A DNA stretch of 64,000 bases from Dehalococcoidia bacterium (GCA_022827945.1 JAJEIT010000035.1:1-64000); one strand, 5' to 3'; positions 48,771 through 58,382 are shown, counted from the first letter of the stretch. The notes: generated by a model not told the origin, from the letters alone. Program-made: numbers and translations.

Positions 48771-50696
48771 CTACAGCAACACGTAGTCCGCCGGATCCAT
48801 CGTCTTCGTCTGCTGCCAGTACTCCAGCAGCGTGAACGGCCAGTTCTGCGCGACCCGCCCCGAGTCGCTCTTGTACCAGCTCGGCACGCTCGAGACGCCC
48901 CACGCCCGCTTCAGGTTCCCCGCGTCGATGCGCTCGTTGTAGGCGTCGTGAACGTCCGTGCGGCAATCGATCGCCTGCTGACCGCTCTCCAGCAGGAACT
49001 TCAGGCACTCCAGCACGTACTGCACCTCGCACTCCGAGAAGTACACGATGCTCCCGTTCACCACGATGTTCGTGTTCGGCCCGTACAGAAAGAAGAAGTT
49101 GGGGAAGTTCGGCATCGTGATGCCCAGGTAGGCCCGCGCGTCGCCGTCCCACTGCTCGTGCATGTCCGCCCCGCCGCGCCCCACCACCTTCATCGGCGTC
49201 AGGAACTTCGAGGCCTGGAACCCCGTCCCGTAGACAAGCACGTCCAGCTCGTGCTCCTCGCCGTCCTCCGTCAGGACGCCCCGCGGCGTGACCCGCTCGA
49301 TCGGCTCCGTCACCAGGTGGACGTGTTCCTTCAGTAGCGTCTTCGGCCACGTCCCGTTGTCGACCACGATGCGCTTCGAGGCCGGCGGGAAGTCCGGCAG
49401 CGTCTTCTCGATCAGGTCCGGACGGTCCGCCAGGTAATTCCGCATCGACCCCGCCAGCAGGTCCCGCAGCTCCCCGTTCAGCTTGCCCGTCACCTCGTCG
49501 CCCGGCTGCCAGTCGTCGTCCACCTCCACCATCGGCAGGAAGCCGTCCGAGATCGCCCAGAACAGCCAGAACCGGTACCACTGCGCGTACGTGGGCACGT
49601 GCGTGGCCAGCCACAGGAACCCTTCCGCCACCCGCTCGTGATAGTTCGGCGCGGGCGCGTACCAGTTCGGCGTGCGCTGGAAGATGCGCACCTCCTCCGC
49701 CCAGTCCGACAGGTGCGGGATGAACTGCGACGCGCTCGATCCCGTCCCGATCACCCCCACCGTCTTCCCCGCGAAGTCGATCGAGTGGTCCCACTGCGCC
49801 GAGTGGAACGCCGGCCCCTCGAACGCTCCCACCCCCGCGATGTTCGGCATCTTCGGCCGGTTGAGCTGTCCCACCGCGCTCACCACCGCCTCCGCCTCGA
49901 GCGTCTCGTCGCCCTCCGGACCCCGCACCTTCACCGCCCAGACCGCGCGCTCCTCGTCGTACGTGACCGACTCGACCTCCGTGTTGAAGCGGATGTTGCC
50001 GCGGATGCCGAACTCCTCCGCGCAGTCGCTGAAGTACTCCAGCAGCACCTCCTGCGGGGAGTGGTGGTAGGGCCAGTCGAACTTCTGCATGAACGAGTAG
50101 CTGTAGGCGTGGTTCGACGAGTCGACGCGCGCCCCCGGGTACGTGTTTTCGAACCAGGTGCCGCCCACGTCCGCGTTCTTCTCGATGACCACGTACGGGA
50201 TGCCCGCCTGCTGCAGCCGGTGCGCCGCCAGGATTCCCGACATGCCCGCGCCGATGATCAGCACTCGCATCGACCGGTCCGCGTTGATCGCGTCCTTCGT
50301 CCACTCCGGGGCTCGCGCGTCCTTGTCCGCGAACGCCAGCTCCTCCAGCAGGAGCGGCAAGTACTCGTCGCTCACATGCTCGCCGATGAGGTAATCCATC
50401 ATCCTGCGCACGTCCGTCATCGACGGCGCCGGCGCCACCACCGACCCCGCGTCCCGCCACGCGACGAGCGTCCGCAGCGCCAGCTCGCGCGCTTCCTCCT
50501 GCGCCTCCTCCGAGAGCCCCCCCTGCGGATCCGTCAGCAGCACAGTCTCCGGAAACAGGTCCTCCCGCAGCAGCGACAGGTCGCCCGTGATCTGCGCCAG
50601 CGCCGGCAGCAGCGACGGCAGGTGCGCGTCCTCCAGCGCCTTGCGGATGGGCTCCTCGTCGAGCGGAAGCGGTTGAATCTCGCGGCTAATCGTCAT
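48771..50696 (-). CDS. Flavin-containing / Baeyer-Villiger-type monooxygenase
   Basis: 641 aa. After an unusual N-terminal region (about 1-145, helical) comes FAD-binding VLIIGAGMSGILAAHRL, then GGTWFENTYPGARVD, the Baeyer-Villiger fingerprint FEGPAFHSAQWDHS, and the NADP-binding GVIGTGSSASQF. Type I Baeyer-Villiger monooxygenases convert ketones to esters with NADPH and O2. The 120-residue N-terminal extension is seen in a subset of bacterial members. Substrate unknown. Confidence 0.88.
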   Translation of the reverse strand: MTISREIQPLPLDEEPIRKALEDAHLPSLLPALAQITGDLSLLREDLFPETVLLTDPQGGLSEEAQEEARELALRTLVAWRDAGSVVAPAPSMTDVRRMMDYLIGEHVSDEYLPLLLEELAFADKDARAPEWTKDAINADRSMRVLIIGAGMSGILAAHRLQQAGIPYVVIEKNADVGGTWFENTYPGARVDSSNHAYSYSFMQKFDWPYHHSPQEVLLEYFSDCAEEFGIRGNIRFNTEVESVTYDEERAVWAVKVRGPEGDETLEAEAVVSAVGQLNRPKMPNIAGVGAFEGPAFHSAQWDHSIDFAGKTVGVIGTGSSASQFIPHLSDWAEEVRIFQRTPNWYAPAPNYHERVAEGFLWLATHVPTYAQWYRFWLFWAISDGFLPMVEVDDDWQPGDEVTGKLNGELRDLLAGSMRNYLADRPDLIEKTLPDFPPASKRIVVDNGTWPKTLLKEHVHLVTEPIERVTPRGVLTEDGEEHELDVLVYGTGFQASKFLTPMKVVGRGGADMHEQWDGDARAYLGITMPNFPNFFFLYGPNTNIVVNGSIVYFSECEVQYVLECLKFLLESGQQAIDCRTDVHDAYNERIDAGNLKRAWGVSSVPSWYKSDSGRVAQNWPFTLLEYWQQTKTMDPADYVLL

Positions 50697-50742
50697 AGCC
50701 CGTCAGCCTAGCGGCAGCGCGGGTGTCGGGCCAGCGTTCCCG

Positions 50743-50748
50743 TACAAT
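50743..50748 (+). promoter_or_regulatory. -10-like hexamer before NIPSNAP gene
   Basis: TACAAT, 25 nt before the GTG, followed by GAAGGAGG. Confidence 0.35.
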
Positions 50749-50773
50749 CCCCCTCCCTGAAGGAGGCCCCGCC

Positions 50774-51100
50774 GTGATTCACGAGCTCCGCATCTACACC
50801 GCCCACCCCGGCAAGCTCCCCGCCCTCCAGGCCCGCTTCCGCGACCACACCCTCGGAATCTTCGAGCGCTGCGGCATCAAGAACGTCGCCTACTGGACCA
50901 ACGCCATCGGCGGCCGCAGCGACGAGCTCTGGTACGTCCTCGCCTTCGACGACCTCGCCCAGCGCGACGCCGCCTGGGCGACCTTCATGAACGACTCCGA
51001 GTGGCGCCAGGTCCGCGCCGAGTCCGAGAAGGACGGCCCCCTCGTTCACCACATCGAGAACCGCATCCTCGCCCCCACCGACTACTCCCCCATCCAATAG
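50774..51100 (+). CDS. NIPSNAP-family protein
   Basis: 108 aa from GTG with AAGGAGG 8 nt upstream. The N-terminus IHELRIYTAHPGKLPAL and the central YWTNAIGGRSDELWYVLAFDDLAQRD are typical of the NIPSNAP ferredoxin-like dimeric fold. Bacterial members are mostly uncharacterised. Confidence 0.85.
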   Translation: MIHELRIYTAHPGKLPALQARFRDHTLGIFERCGIKNVAYWTNAIGGRSDELWYVLAFDDLAQRDAAWATFMNDSEWRQVRAESEKDGPLVHHIENRILAPTDYSPIQ

Positions 51101-51176
51101 GCGCCCCGCGGGCGGGGTAATCCTCCTCCCGATGTGCTAGCGTGCTCCCGCGAAGGTGGGTCGCAGGGGAGGGTCC

Positions 51177-51938
51177 ATGAAGAACTGGATCATCGCCGCG
51201 CTCGTCGCGGTCATCGCCATCGGGAGCGCGCTCGGCGCCTTCGCCGCAACCCGCACCGTCGACCGCGTCGTCGAGGTCCGCGTCTGGGAACGCGCCGACG
51301 ACCCGTCCCGCAACTACATCAGCGTCCGCACCCAGGGCGGCGAGTGGAGCGAGACCCTTCCCGTCGCGACCGACGCCGGCGAAAGCTCCGACGGCCGCTT
51401 CCGCTACGGCGACCTCACCGTCGTTCTCCCCTTCAGCGTTGCCGTCGCCGACCAGTCCGTCCTCGGAACGCAGGAGTCGTCCGGCCACTGGTCCATCACC
51501 CGGCTCTACGACGCCATCTACGACGTCGAGACGGTCTCAGCCATCCTCGGCACCGAGGCCGTGATCGACAAGGTCTGGACCACGGCCCAGTACGACGACC
51601 CCTACATCCAGCTCTACTGCCGCGGCGACGAGCTGCAGGCCCTCGTCTACTGGGACCAGCCCATCTTCGCGCCCGTCCTGCACAACCCCATCCCCACCAT
51701 CCGCAGCGTCTACACCGTCTGGCGCATCGACGGCAGCGAGCCGATCACCGAGCGCTGGCTGCCCGCCACGCACGGCATGGCGACGTTCGCCCAGCACCCC
51801 GACCAGTTCATCTCCCGCATCCTGAACGGGGAGACGCTCATCTTCCGCGTCGTCCCCTCCAACGGCGAGGAGCACACCCTCACCATCGATGTCTCCGGCC
51901 TCGCCGACGTCCTCGGCAACCTCACCTGCTACCCCTGA
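51177..51938 (+). CDS. Exported protein with the shared module and a VasI-like C-terminus
   Basis: 253 aa starting at ATG 51177 with GGGGAGG upstream. The signal peptide or anchor is residues 5-25. Residues 32-85 (VEVRVWERADDPSRNYISV ... SSDGRFRYGDLTVVLP) align with both modules of the protein at 27731-28696. The C-terminal half (about 115-253), ending in TIDVSGLADVLGNLTC, resembles the VasI-like 'type VI secretion-associated' domain. No type VI genes are present. Function unknown. Confidence 0.68.
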   Translation: MKNWIIAALVAVIAIGSALGAFAATRTVDRVVEVRVWERADDPSRNYISVRTQGGEWSETLPVATDAGESSDGRFRYGDLTVVLPFSVAVADQSVLGTQESSGHWSITRLYDAIYDVETVSAILGTEAVIDKVWTTAQYDDPYIQLYCRGDELQALVYWDQPIFAPVLHNPIPTIRSVYTVWRIDGSEPITERWLPATHGMATFAQHPDQFISRILNGETLIFRVVPSNGEEHTLTIDVSGLADVLGNLTCYP

Positions 51939-51994
51939 CAAGCTGGCCCGATGACGAGATTCCATAGCGCAAAGGTTGTGTTACAGTCCCGGCC

Positions 51995-52324
51995 GTGCAG
52001 GATGCTGAGCATGACAACGGGCCTACAGACCCAGCGCGGACCGATTGGGAATTCGACAACGGCAATGTGCCGCATCTCGAGCGCCACGGTCTCACTCCGG
52101 ACATGGTCATTGAGATTGCCGCCAGCAGACCGCAGATAGCGCGGACGACCCCGCGGGCGGGAAGGTCGAGTTCCCACAGGATGATTGGTCAGACGGCGGA
52201 CGGCAGGTGCTGGACGATTCCCATCAAGAAGGTAGAAGATGAACCAGAAGCGTGGAGAGCGATCACCGGGTGGCCTTCCACGCGGAGGGAAGAGAGGCGG
52301 TACCGTGGGCAGGCTCAGTCCTGA
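51995..52324 (+). CDS. BrnT-like toxin
   Basis: 109 aa from GTG with no Shine-Dalgarno. Residues about 17-36 read DWEFDNGNVPHLERHGLTPD, the BrnT hallmark of an acidic-aromatic start followed by N-x2-H-x2-RHG. Then a strand with IGQTADGR and a C-terminal WPSTRREERRYR, also characteristic. BrnT proteins are RelE-fold ribonuclease toxins. An antitoxin-like gene overlaps its 3' end. Confidence 0.65.
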   Translation: MQDAEHDNGPTDPARTDWEFDNGNVPHLERHGLTPDMVIEIAASRPQIARTTPRAGRSSSHRMIGQTADGRCWTIPIKKVEDEPEAWRAITGWPSTRREERRYRGQAQS

Positions 52325-52613
52325 GGAAGAGCGCGAACTGATCGCGGAAATGGAAGCGCTCCGGGATGCCGATGAGCCCATCGATCCGTCGCTCGTGTGG
52401 ACCTTCCCGCCTGGGACGCAGCACCACGCGATCTTGCGGGTGGAACTCCCCGCCGAGACCATCGGGCGCTTGTACAAGGTCGGTGAGGCGCATGGGATGA
52501 CCATGGGCGAAGTCATCGTCGAGGCGCTGGCCGTCTTCGAGCGCCAGTACGACGCTGAAGCCGGCGATCATCCCGTGACCGCCCACGAGAAGAAGCCCGC
52601 AAGGGCCAGCTAG
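52305..52613 (+). CDS. Antitoxin of the BrnT-like toxin (ribbon-helix-helix-like)
   Basis: 102 aa starting at GTG 52305 (AGAGAGGCGG upstream). An earlier in-frame ATG (52239) would give an 86-bp overlap with the toxin. The N-terminal half is charged and helical (SPEEERELIAEMEAL). The C-terminal half ILRVELPAETIGRLYKVGEAHGMTMGEVIVEAL has a strand-helix-helix pattern fitting a CopG/BrnA-like DNA-binding domain. Confidence 0.6.
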   Translation: MGRLSPEEERELIAEMEALRDADEPIDPSLVWTFPPGTQHHAILRVELPAETIGRLYKVGEAHGMTMGEVIVEALAVFERQYDAEAGDHPVTAHEKKPARAS

Positions 52614-52640
52614 GCTCTCCCCCTCCGCGCCCCCCTCCGC

Positions 52641-52646
52641 TACCGT
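52641..52646 (+). promoter_or_regulatory. -10-like hexamer before a leaderless-looking gene
   Basis: TACCGT, 8 nt before the ATG at 52655, with no Shine-Dalgarno. Confidence 0.35.
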
Positions 52647-52654
52647 AGCGCCGC

Positions 52655-54433
52655 ATGACCTTCGAACCTCTCCCCCTGACCGTGCTCGTCCGCACCCGGT
52701 CGCGCGTCGCGACGCCGCTGACGCGCCTGCTCGATGCGCTCGGTGTCGCCACCGAGCCCGCTGCTGGCAACCTCACGGTCTGCGTCTGCGACGAAGGCGA
52801 CGAGCCGGCCCCGGAGGCCGGCGCCTGCGTCGTCCTCGCCGCCACCGACGACGCGTTCGACCGCGCCCGCCGCACCGTCGGCGCCCGCAACCCCACCCTC
52901 GACCACCCCGGCCAGGGCCTCATGCCGCCCGAGGGCCACATCGCCACCGTCGCCGCCGAGGTCGCCACCTCGGCGGCGCTCCTGCAGGCGCTCGCCGTCG
53001 TCGCCGGGGACCGCCCCGGCCCCGCCCGCATCGATGTCGAGCATCTTGCCCTGCACATCATCATGCCCGTCGTCTCCGCCCTCTCCGTGGGCGTCATGCG
53101 CTCCCCCGTGCGGCCCCCCAGCCGCATCACCTACCCCCTCGGCATCGTCCCCTGCGCTGATGGCGAGGTCGGCGCCTACCAGGCCGTCCCCACCGAGTGG
53201 CCCCGCTTCTGCGCCATGATCGGCCGCGACGACCTCGTCGAAGCTCACCCCACCGTCGGGTCGCGCCGCGAGAACGGAGCCGCCATCTGGGAGGCCGCCG
53301 CCCCCTGGTTCCGCGCCCGCCCCGTCGACGAGGTCGTGCGTATTGCCCAGGACGCCGGCCTCCCCTATGCCGCCCTCCTCCCCCTCGCCGCCCTCCCCGG
53401 CTCCCCCTACCTCCACCGTCGTGGCGCGATCACTACCGGCCCCGCCGGCGAGCTCGCGCCCGGCGCTCCGTATCGAGTCGAGCACGCCACCGTCGACACT
53501 GCGCCCCACTCCCGTCGCGATGCCCTCCGCGAGGCGCTCGCCGCCGCCCTCCCCCGGCCCGTCGCCGGACCCCTGTCGGGACTAGTCGTCGTCGAGGTCA
53601 CGCAGCACTGGGCGGGACCGCTCGCTGCCCGCTTCCTCGCCGACTATGGCGCCCTCGTTATCAAGTGCGAGCCTGCCGGCGGTGACTTCTGGCGCGTCAC
53701 CGGCAACCTCCGGGGCGAAGGCATCTCCTGGACGTTCGAGCCCATCAACCTCGGTAAGGGCTCGATGACCATGGACCTGCGCGACCCCGCCGACCGCGCC
53801 CTCCTCGAGGCGTTGCTCGGCGCCTGTGACATCCGCATCGAGAACCTCTCGCAGGGCGCCCGCGACCGCGCCGGCCTCGCCTTCCCCGACGTCGCCGCCC
53901 GCAGCCCGAACGTCATCGCCGTCTCCCTGCCCGGCTACGAGACGGAAGGGCCGCTCGCAGCCCTGCGGGGCATGGGGTGGTCCTTCGAAGTCGCCTCCGG
54001 CTACGCCTCCGCTCTCGGCGGCGGCACGGCCGCCAACTCCGGCTACCCCTACGGCGACCCAATCGGCGCGATCACAGCCTTCCTCGCCGTCCTGCGCGAG
54101 TTGGCGCGCCGCCGGCTCGGCGGCGGCGAGGGCGCGGCGCTGCTCGATATCGGGCAGGTGGCGGCGCTCTCCTACACCCTCGTCGAGACCCTGCGAACCG
54201 GCGAGCGCGGCCCCGCCCTCACCACCCTCGACGATGCCCTCGCCGAGGGTCGTACCGAGCCATCCTGGCCCCTTGAGCGTGTTGTCACTGGCAGCGGCCG
54301 CCCCATGGACCACCCCGGACCCCTCGTCCCTCTCGCCGGCCAGCCGCTTCGCAACCGCGCCCCCGCCTTCGACGAGCACGGCGAAGCCGTCCGCGAAGCG
54401 GTCGCGAACGCGCTCGAAGGTTCCGGCAGCTAG
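52655..54433 (+). CDS. CoA-transferase family III (CaiB/BaiF) tandem fusion
   Basis: 592 aa, longer than the usual 380-420. Residues 1-300 resemble a shortened family III subunit (C-terminal part around TEWPRFCAMIGRDDL ... WFRARPVDEVVRIAQDAGLPYA). Residues 308-592 restart as a CoA-transferase N-terminus (LVVVEVTQHWAGPLAARFLADYGA, NLGKGSMTMDLRDPADRA, DIRIENLSQGA). The candidate catalytic aspartate is in YPYGDPIGA of the second half; the first half appears to lack one. Family members move CoA between carboxylates. Convergent with purE (4-bp overlap). Confidence 0.82.
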   Translation: MTFEPLPLTVLVRTRSRVATPLTRLLDALGVATEPAAGNLTVCVCDEGDEPAPEAGACVVLAATDDAFDRARRTVGARNPTLDHPGQGLMPPEGHIATVAAEVATSAALLQALAVVAGDRPGPARIDVEHLALHIIMPVVSALSVGVMRSPVRPPSRITYPLGIVPCADGEVGAYQAVPTEWPRFCAMIGRDDLVEAHPTVGSRRENGAAIWEAAAPWFRARPVDEVVRIAQDAGLPYAALLPLAALPGSPYLHRRGAITTGPAGELAPGAPYRVEHATVDTAPHSRRDALREALAAALPRPVAGPLSGLVVVEVTQHWAGPLAARFLADYGALVIKCEPAGGDFWRVTGNLRGEGISWTFEPINLGKGSMTMDLRDPADRALLEALLGACDIRIENLSQGARDRAGLAFPDVAARSPNVIAVSLPGYETEGPLAALRGMGWSFEVASGYASALGGGTAANSGYPYGDPIGAITAFLAVLRELARRRLGGGEGAALLDIGQVAALSYTLVETLRTGERGPALTTLDDALAEGRTEPSWPLERVVTGSGRPMDHPGPLVPLAGQPLRNRAPAFDEHGEAVREAVANALEGSGS

Positions 54434-54894
54434 CGGGACTGCTCCTCGCGGAACGCCGCGTAGCTCGCGCGGATGTCCTCGTGCGAGAGCGAGAGGATCG
54501 ACGCTGCCAGGTAGGCGGCGTTGCGCGTCCCCCAGCCCCCCACGCCCACACCCGCGACCGGCACCCCCGGCGGGATCTGCAGCACGGCGTAGATGGCGTC
54601 GATGCCGCCCGCCACCTCGCTTGTCGCCAGCGGCACGCCGATCACTGGCAGCGTCGTTAGTGCCGAGACGGCGCCCGGCAGCGCCGCCGCCCCGCCCGCC
54701 GCGCAGATGATCACCTCGAACCCGGCGTCGCGCGCGCCCATCGCGAATTCGCGCACCTTCTCGGGGTTGCGGTGCGCCGACATCACGTGCGTCTCGAAGG
54801 GGATCCCCAGCGAATCCAGCACCTTCTCCGTGGCTTCCATCGTCGGCATGTCGTTCTTCGAACCCATCAGGATCGCGACCAGTGGCGTGCTCAT
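54430..54894 (-). CDS. purE: N5-carboxyaminoimidazole ribonucleotide mutase
   Basis: 154 aa class I PurE. MGSKND near the N-terminus, the catalytic-histidine segment SAHRNPEKV (H41) and the C-terminal GGWGTRNAAYLA region are intact. It rearranges N5-CAIR to CAIR in purine synthesis. ATG at 54894 overlaps the purD stop (ATGA). No purK is adjacent. Confidence 0.94.
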   Translation of the reverse strand: MSTPLVAILMGSKNDMPTMEATEKVLDSLGIPFETHVMSAHRNPEKVREFAMGARDAGFEVIICAAGGAAALPGAVSALTTLPVIGVPLATSEVAGGIDAIYAVLQIPPGVPVAGVGVGGWGTRNAAYLAASILSLSHEDIRASYAAFREEQSR

Positions 54895-56165
54895 TCCGTC
54901 TCCTCTATCTGTGCGATGTCTGCGCGCATGTACGCGCCCTCGAACGTGATGCGGCGGGCGTTGTCGTACGCCTTCGCCCGCGCTTCCGCGAGCGTCGGCG
55001 CTCGCGCCGTCACGGTCAGCACGCGTCCGCCGTTCGTGACCACGCCCTCCGGCGTCTCCTTCGTCCCGGCGTGAAACACCTGGACGTCCTCGTCGATGTC
55101 GTCGAGCCCCGCGATCAGGTGCCCCGTCGTGTACGACTCCGGGTACCCCCCGCTCGCCACGACCACCCCGACCGCAGGCTCCTCCGACCACTCGATGTCG
55201 ACCGAGGCAAGCTTCCCCGCTGCCGCCGCCGAGCAGACCGCGAAGAAGTCGCTCTCGAGCCGCATCATCAGGATCTGCGCCTCCGGATCCCCGAGCCGTG
55301 CGTTGTACTCGAGCACGTAGGTTCCCGCCTCCGTGACCATCAGCCCCGGATAGAGCGTGCCGTTGAACGGCCGCCCCACTGCCGCCATCCCCGCGATCGT
55401 CGGTTGCACCACGTCCCGGTCGATGGCCGCGTTCATCTCCGCCGTCACGTCCGCGCTTGGGCTGTAGGCGCCCATCCCCCCCGTGTTGAGCCCCAGCCCT
55501 CCCGTGTGTGCCCGCTTGTAGTCGGTCGACGAAGGCGTCATGACGGCTGTCTCGCCGTCGCAGATGGCGTGCGCGCTCGTCTCCCAGCCCTGCAGGCACT
55601 CCTCCACCACGACCTGGTCTCCGGATGCGCCGAACTCCCGCTTCACCATGATCGTTTCGAGCGCCGCCAGCGCCCCCTTGCGGTCGTCGCACACGAGCGC
55701 GCCCTTCCCCGCCGCCAGCCCGCTCGCCTTCACCACCAGCGGCCCGTCCGGCAGCGACCGAACGTACGCTACCGCCGCGGCGTGCCCCTGGAACGTCCGG
55801 TGCGAGGCCGTCGTGATCCCGTGGTCGACCATGAACTGCTTCGACCACGCCTTGCTCGCCTCGATCTGGGCCGCGTCCGCGGTCGGGCCGTAACAGGGGA
55901 GCCCCCGTTCCCGCAGCCGGTCGACGAGCCCCAGCGGCTGCGGGTCGTCCATCGTCGCCAGGTAGAAGTCGATGTCCAGGTCCGCCGCCGCCTGCACGAG
56001 CGCGTCGATATCGCGCGGCCCGATCGGCACGTTCGTCGCGACCTGCGAGGTTCCCCCGTTCCCCGGCGCGACATAAATCTCGTCGACATCCGGGCTCTGG
56101 CTCAGCTTCCAGGCGACCGCGTGCTCGCGTCCCCCCTGCCCCACCAGCAGCACCCGCGCGCCCAC
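54891..56165 (-). CDS. purD: Phosphoribosylamine-glycine ligase
   Basis: 424 aa ATP-grasp enzyme. N-terminal LLVGQGGREHAVAWKL, the GVLYPGLM-like segment (here FNGTLYPGLMV), and YNARLGDPEAQ are family hallmarks. It makes GAR from phosphoribosylamine and glycine. It starts 7 bp after guaA stops; the three genes probably share one leftward transcript. Confidence 0.95.
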   Translation of the reverse strand: MGARVLLVGQGGREHAVAWKLSQSPDVDEIYVAPGNGGTSQVATNVPIGPRDIDALVQAAADLDIDFYLATMDDPQPLGLVDRLRERGLPCYGPTADAAQIEASKAWSKQFMVDHGITTASHRTFQGHAAAVAYVRSLPDGPLVVKASGLAAGKGALVCDDRKGALAALETIMVKREFGASGDQVVVEECLQGWETSAHAICDGETAVMTPSSTDYKRAHTGGLGLNTGGMGAYSPSADVTAEMNAAIDRDVVQPTIAGMAAVGRPFNGTLYPGLMVTEAGTYVLEYNARLGDPEAQILMMRLESDFFAVCSAAAAGKLASVDIEWSEEPAVGVVVASGGYPESYTTGHLIAGLDDIDEDVQVFHAGTKETPEGVVTNGGRVLTVTARAPTLAEARAKAYDNARRITFEGAYMRADIAQIEETE

Positions 56166-56172
56166 TACTGCT

Positions 56173-57756
56173 TCACTCCCACTCGATCGTCCCCGGCGGC
56201 TTGCTCGTGATGTCGTAGACCACCCGGTTCACAGCGTCGACCTCGTTCACGATCCGGTTCGAGACGCGCGCCAGCAGGTCGTAGGGAAGGCGCGCCCAGT
56301 CCGCCGTCATCGCGTCTTCGGCCACCACCGCCCGCAGCCCCACGGCGAACCCGTACGTGCGGAAGTCGCCCATCACGCCCACCGTGCGCGTGTCCGTCAG
56401 CACCGCGAAGCTTTGCCACAGGTCGCGGTAGAGCCCCGCGGCGCGAACCTCCTCCATGAAGATCGCGTCCGCCGCCTGCAGCACCGCCACCTTCTCCTCC
56501 GTCACCTCCCCGATGATGCGTACCGCCAGCCCCGGCCCCGGGAACGGCTGCCGCCACAGGATCTCGTCCGGGAGGCCCAGCTCCGCCCCGATGCGCCGCA
56601 CCTCGTCCTTGAAAAGGAAGCGCAGCGGCTCCACCAGCTCCAGGTCCATGCGCTCCGGCAGCCCCCCGACGTTGTGGTGGCTCTTGATCCGCGCCGACCC
56701 CGCCCCGTGCGAGGCGCTCTCGATCACGTCCGGGTACAGCGTCCCCTGGCAGAGGAAACGCGCCCCCTCGATCGTCTTCGCCTCCGCCTCGAACACCTCG
56801 ATGAACGTGTTCCCGATGCGGATGCGCTTCGTCTCCGGGTTCGTCACCTCCGCCAGCGCCGAGAGGAACCGGTCACGCGCGTCGATGTGCCGCAGGTTCA
56901 TGTGCAGGTTCCGCTCGAAGGTGTCGACCACCTCCTCCGCCTCCCGCGCCCGCAGCAGCCCGTTGTCGACGAAGATGCACGTCAGCCGGTCCCCGATCGC
57001 GCGGTGCACGAGCGTCGCCGCCACCGCGCTGTCCACCCCGCCCGAGAGCCCGCACACCACCTGCCCGTCGCCCACCTGCGCCCGGATCGCCGCCACCGTC
57101 TCCTCGATGAAGTTCCCCGGCGTCCAGTCCGCCTCCGCCCCGCACACGCCCCGCACGTAGTTTGCGATCAACTCCCCCCCTCGCGGCGTGTGTACGACCT
57201 CCGGGTGGAACTGGAGCCCGTAGTACCCGCGCTCGATATCCGCCATCACCGCGATCGGCGAGTTCTCCGAGACCGCCAGCGACGTGAACCCCGCCGGCAG
57301 CTCCTCGATCCGATCGCCGTGGCTCATCCACACGTCCAGCTCGGCGGGAAGCCCCTCGAGCAGCGGCGCGTTCACGGAGGCGGTGATGGTCGCGGGCCCG
57401 AACTCGCGCTCGCGTCCCGGCCCCACCTTGCCCCCGAGCTGGTTCGCCATGAGCTGCATCCCGTAGCAGATGCCCAGCACCGGCAACCCCGACTCGAACA
57501 CCCAGTCCGCGGCCCGTGGCGCTTCCGGCTCGTAGACGCTGTTCGGCCCACCCGAGAGCACGAAGCCGCGCACGTCGAGGTGGTCGAGCACCGAGGCTTC
57601 GGCGTCGTAGGGAATGACCTCGCAGTACGTGTTCAGCTCGCGGATGCGGCGCGCGATCAGCATGCTGTACTGCGAGCCGAAGTCGACGACGACGATGGCG
57701 GCGTGGGGCGAACGCGAGCCGGTCGTGTTTTCCGCTTCGGTCAGGGTCTCGGCCAA
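56173..57756 (-). CDS. guaA: GMP synthase (glutamine-hydrolysing)
   Basis: 527 aa. N-terminal amidotransferase with the nucleophile in GICYGMQ and the histidine in [13 protein letters not shown]-pyrophosphatase P-loop [10 protein letters not shown]-terminal dimerisation domain ending KPPGTIEWE. It converts XMP to GMP. It is the first gene of the guaA-purD-purE run. Confidence 0.96.
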   Translation of the reverse strand: MAETLTEAENTTGSRSPHAAIVVVDFGSQYSMLIARRIRELNTYCEVIPYDAEASVLDHLDVRGFVLSGGPNSVYEPEAPRAADWVFESGLPVLGICYGMQLMANQLGGKVGPGREREFGPATITASVNAPLLEGLPAELDVWMSHGDRIEELPAGFTSLAVSENSPIAVMADIERGYYGLQFHPEVVHTPRGGELIANYVRGVCGAEADWTPGNFIEETVAAIRAQVGDGQVVCGLSGGVDSAVAATLVHRAIGDRLTCIFVDNGLLRAREAEEVVDTFERNLHMNLRHIDARDRFLSALAEVTNPETKRIRIGNTFIEVFEAEAKTIEGARFLCQGTLYPDVIESASHGAGSARIKSHHNVGGLPERMDLELVEPLRFLFKDEVRRIGAELGLPDEILWRQPFPGPGLAVRIIGEVTEEKVAVLQAADAIFMEEVRAAGLYRDLWQSFAVLTDTRTVGVMGDFRTYGFAVGLRAVVAEDAMTADWARLPYDLLARVSNRIVNEVDAVNRVVYDITSKPPGTIEWE

Positions 57757-57795
57757 CTCTGCTCAGCGCTCCGTTATCGGAAGCTAGCAAAACTG

Positions 57796-57801
57796 TATAG
57801 T
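57796..57801 (+). promoter_or_regulatory. -10-like hexamer upstream of the Sua5 fragment
   Basis: TATAGT, 15 nt before ATG 57817. This may have been the original sua5 promoter before the 5' end was duplicated. Confidence 0.35.
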
Positions 57802-57816
57802 CTGGTCAACGATTTC

Positions 57817-57918
57817 ATGGCCCTTCCCGCCGCTTCTGAACCTTCCCCGCAGTCGATCGCCCAGACCACACGCATCTTGCGTGCGGCCAGGCTGCAACAC
57901 CGCTCCCAAAGGTGGTAG
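57817..57918 (+). pseudogene. Fragment duplicating the Sua5 N-terminus
   Basis: 33 codons from ATG 57817 to TAG. Residues ASEPSPQSIAQT match ASEPSPDSIART of the complete Sua5 (58383-59048), and the DNA is identical over CGCTTCTGAACCTTCCCC. The similarity fades after about 20 residues, before the first catalytic block. It appears to be the old or duplicated 5' end of sua5. Confidence 0.65.
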
Positions 57919-57958
57919 GCTCAAAGTATCTATTCGGCTGATTGCCGAGGGAGAAGAC

Positions 57959-58345
57959 ATGGGCCTGTTCGAGGTACCCGTTCGAGTCGCGAACCCGACG
58001 CAACTCGTCTTCCACAAGGCGGTCATGTTGGTGGACACGGGCGCCACGTACTCGGTACTCCCGTCGTCGTTCCTCGATGAGCTGGGCATCGCGCCCGATA
58101 GTGAGGATGAGTTCACCCTGGCCGACAACGAGCCGAAGCGATACGGGGTTGGAGAAGCGCGCTTCAGCGTCGGCGAAAGGGAGCGGACGTCGCCCGTGAT
58201 CTTCGGCGACGAGGGCACATGGCTCCTGGGCGCAACCTCTCTTCAGTCGCTCGGCCTCGTTCCTGACACCACCAACCACCAGCTCATTGAGTCTCCAAAG
58301 CTCCTCGTGGGCGTCAGGGGTTTCCCCTTCGGGCCTCTCGCCTGA
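57959..58345 (+). CDS. Retropepsin-like aspartyl protease domain protein (clan AA)
   Basis: 128 aa from ATG 57959 with GGGAG upstream. The active-site motif VDTGATYSVLP has D26-T27-G28; the second conserved segment is WLLGATSLQSLGL, near residue 85-97, typical of single-domain clan AA proteins that dimerise. No transmembrane segment. Inserted between the Sua5 fragment and the full sua5 gene. Substrate unknown. Confidence 0.78.
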   Translation: MGLFEVPVRVANPTQLVFHKAVMLVDTGATYSVLPSSFLDELGIAPDSEDEFTLADNEPKRYGVGEARFSVGERERTSPVIFGDEGTWLLGATSLQSLGLVPDTTNHQLIESPKLLVGVRGFPFGPLA

Positions 58346-58382
58346 TCCTTGGGAGCGTGCTCCGGGTGTGTGCAGGGACCGC

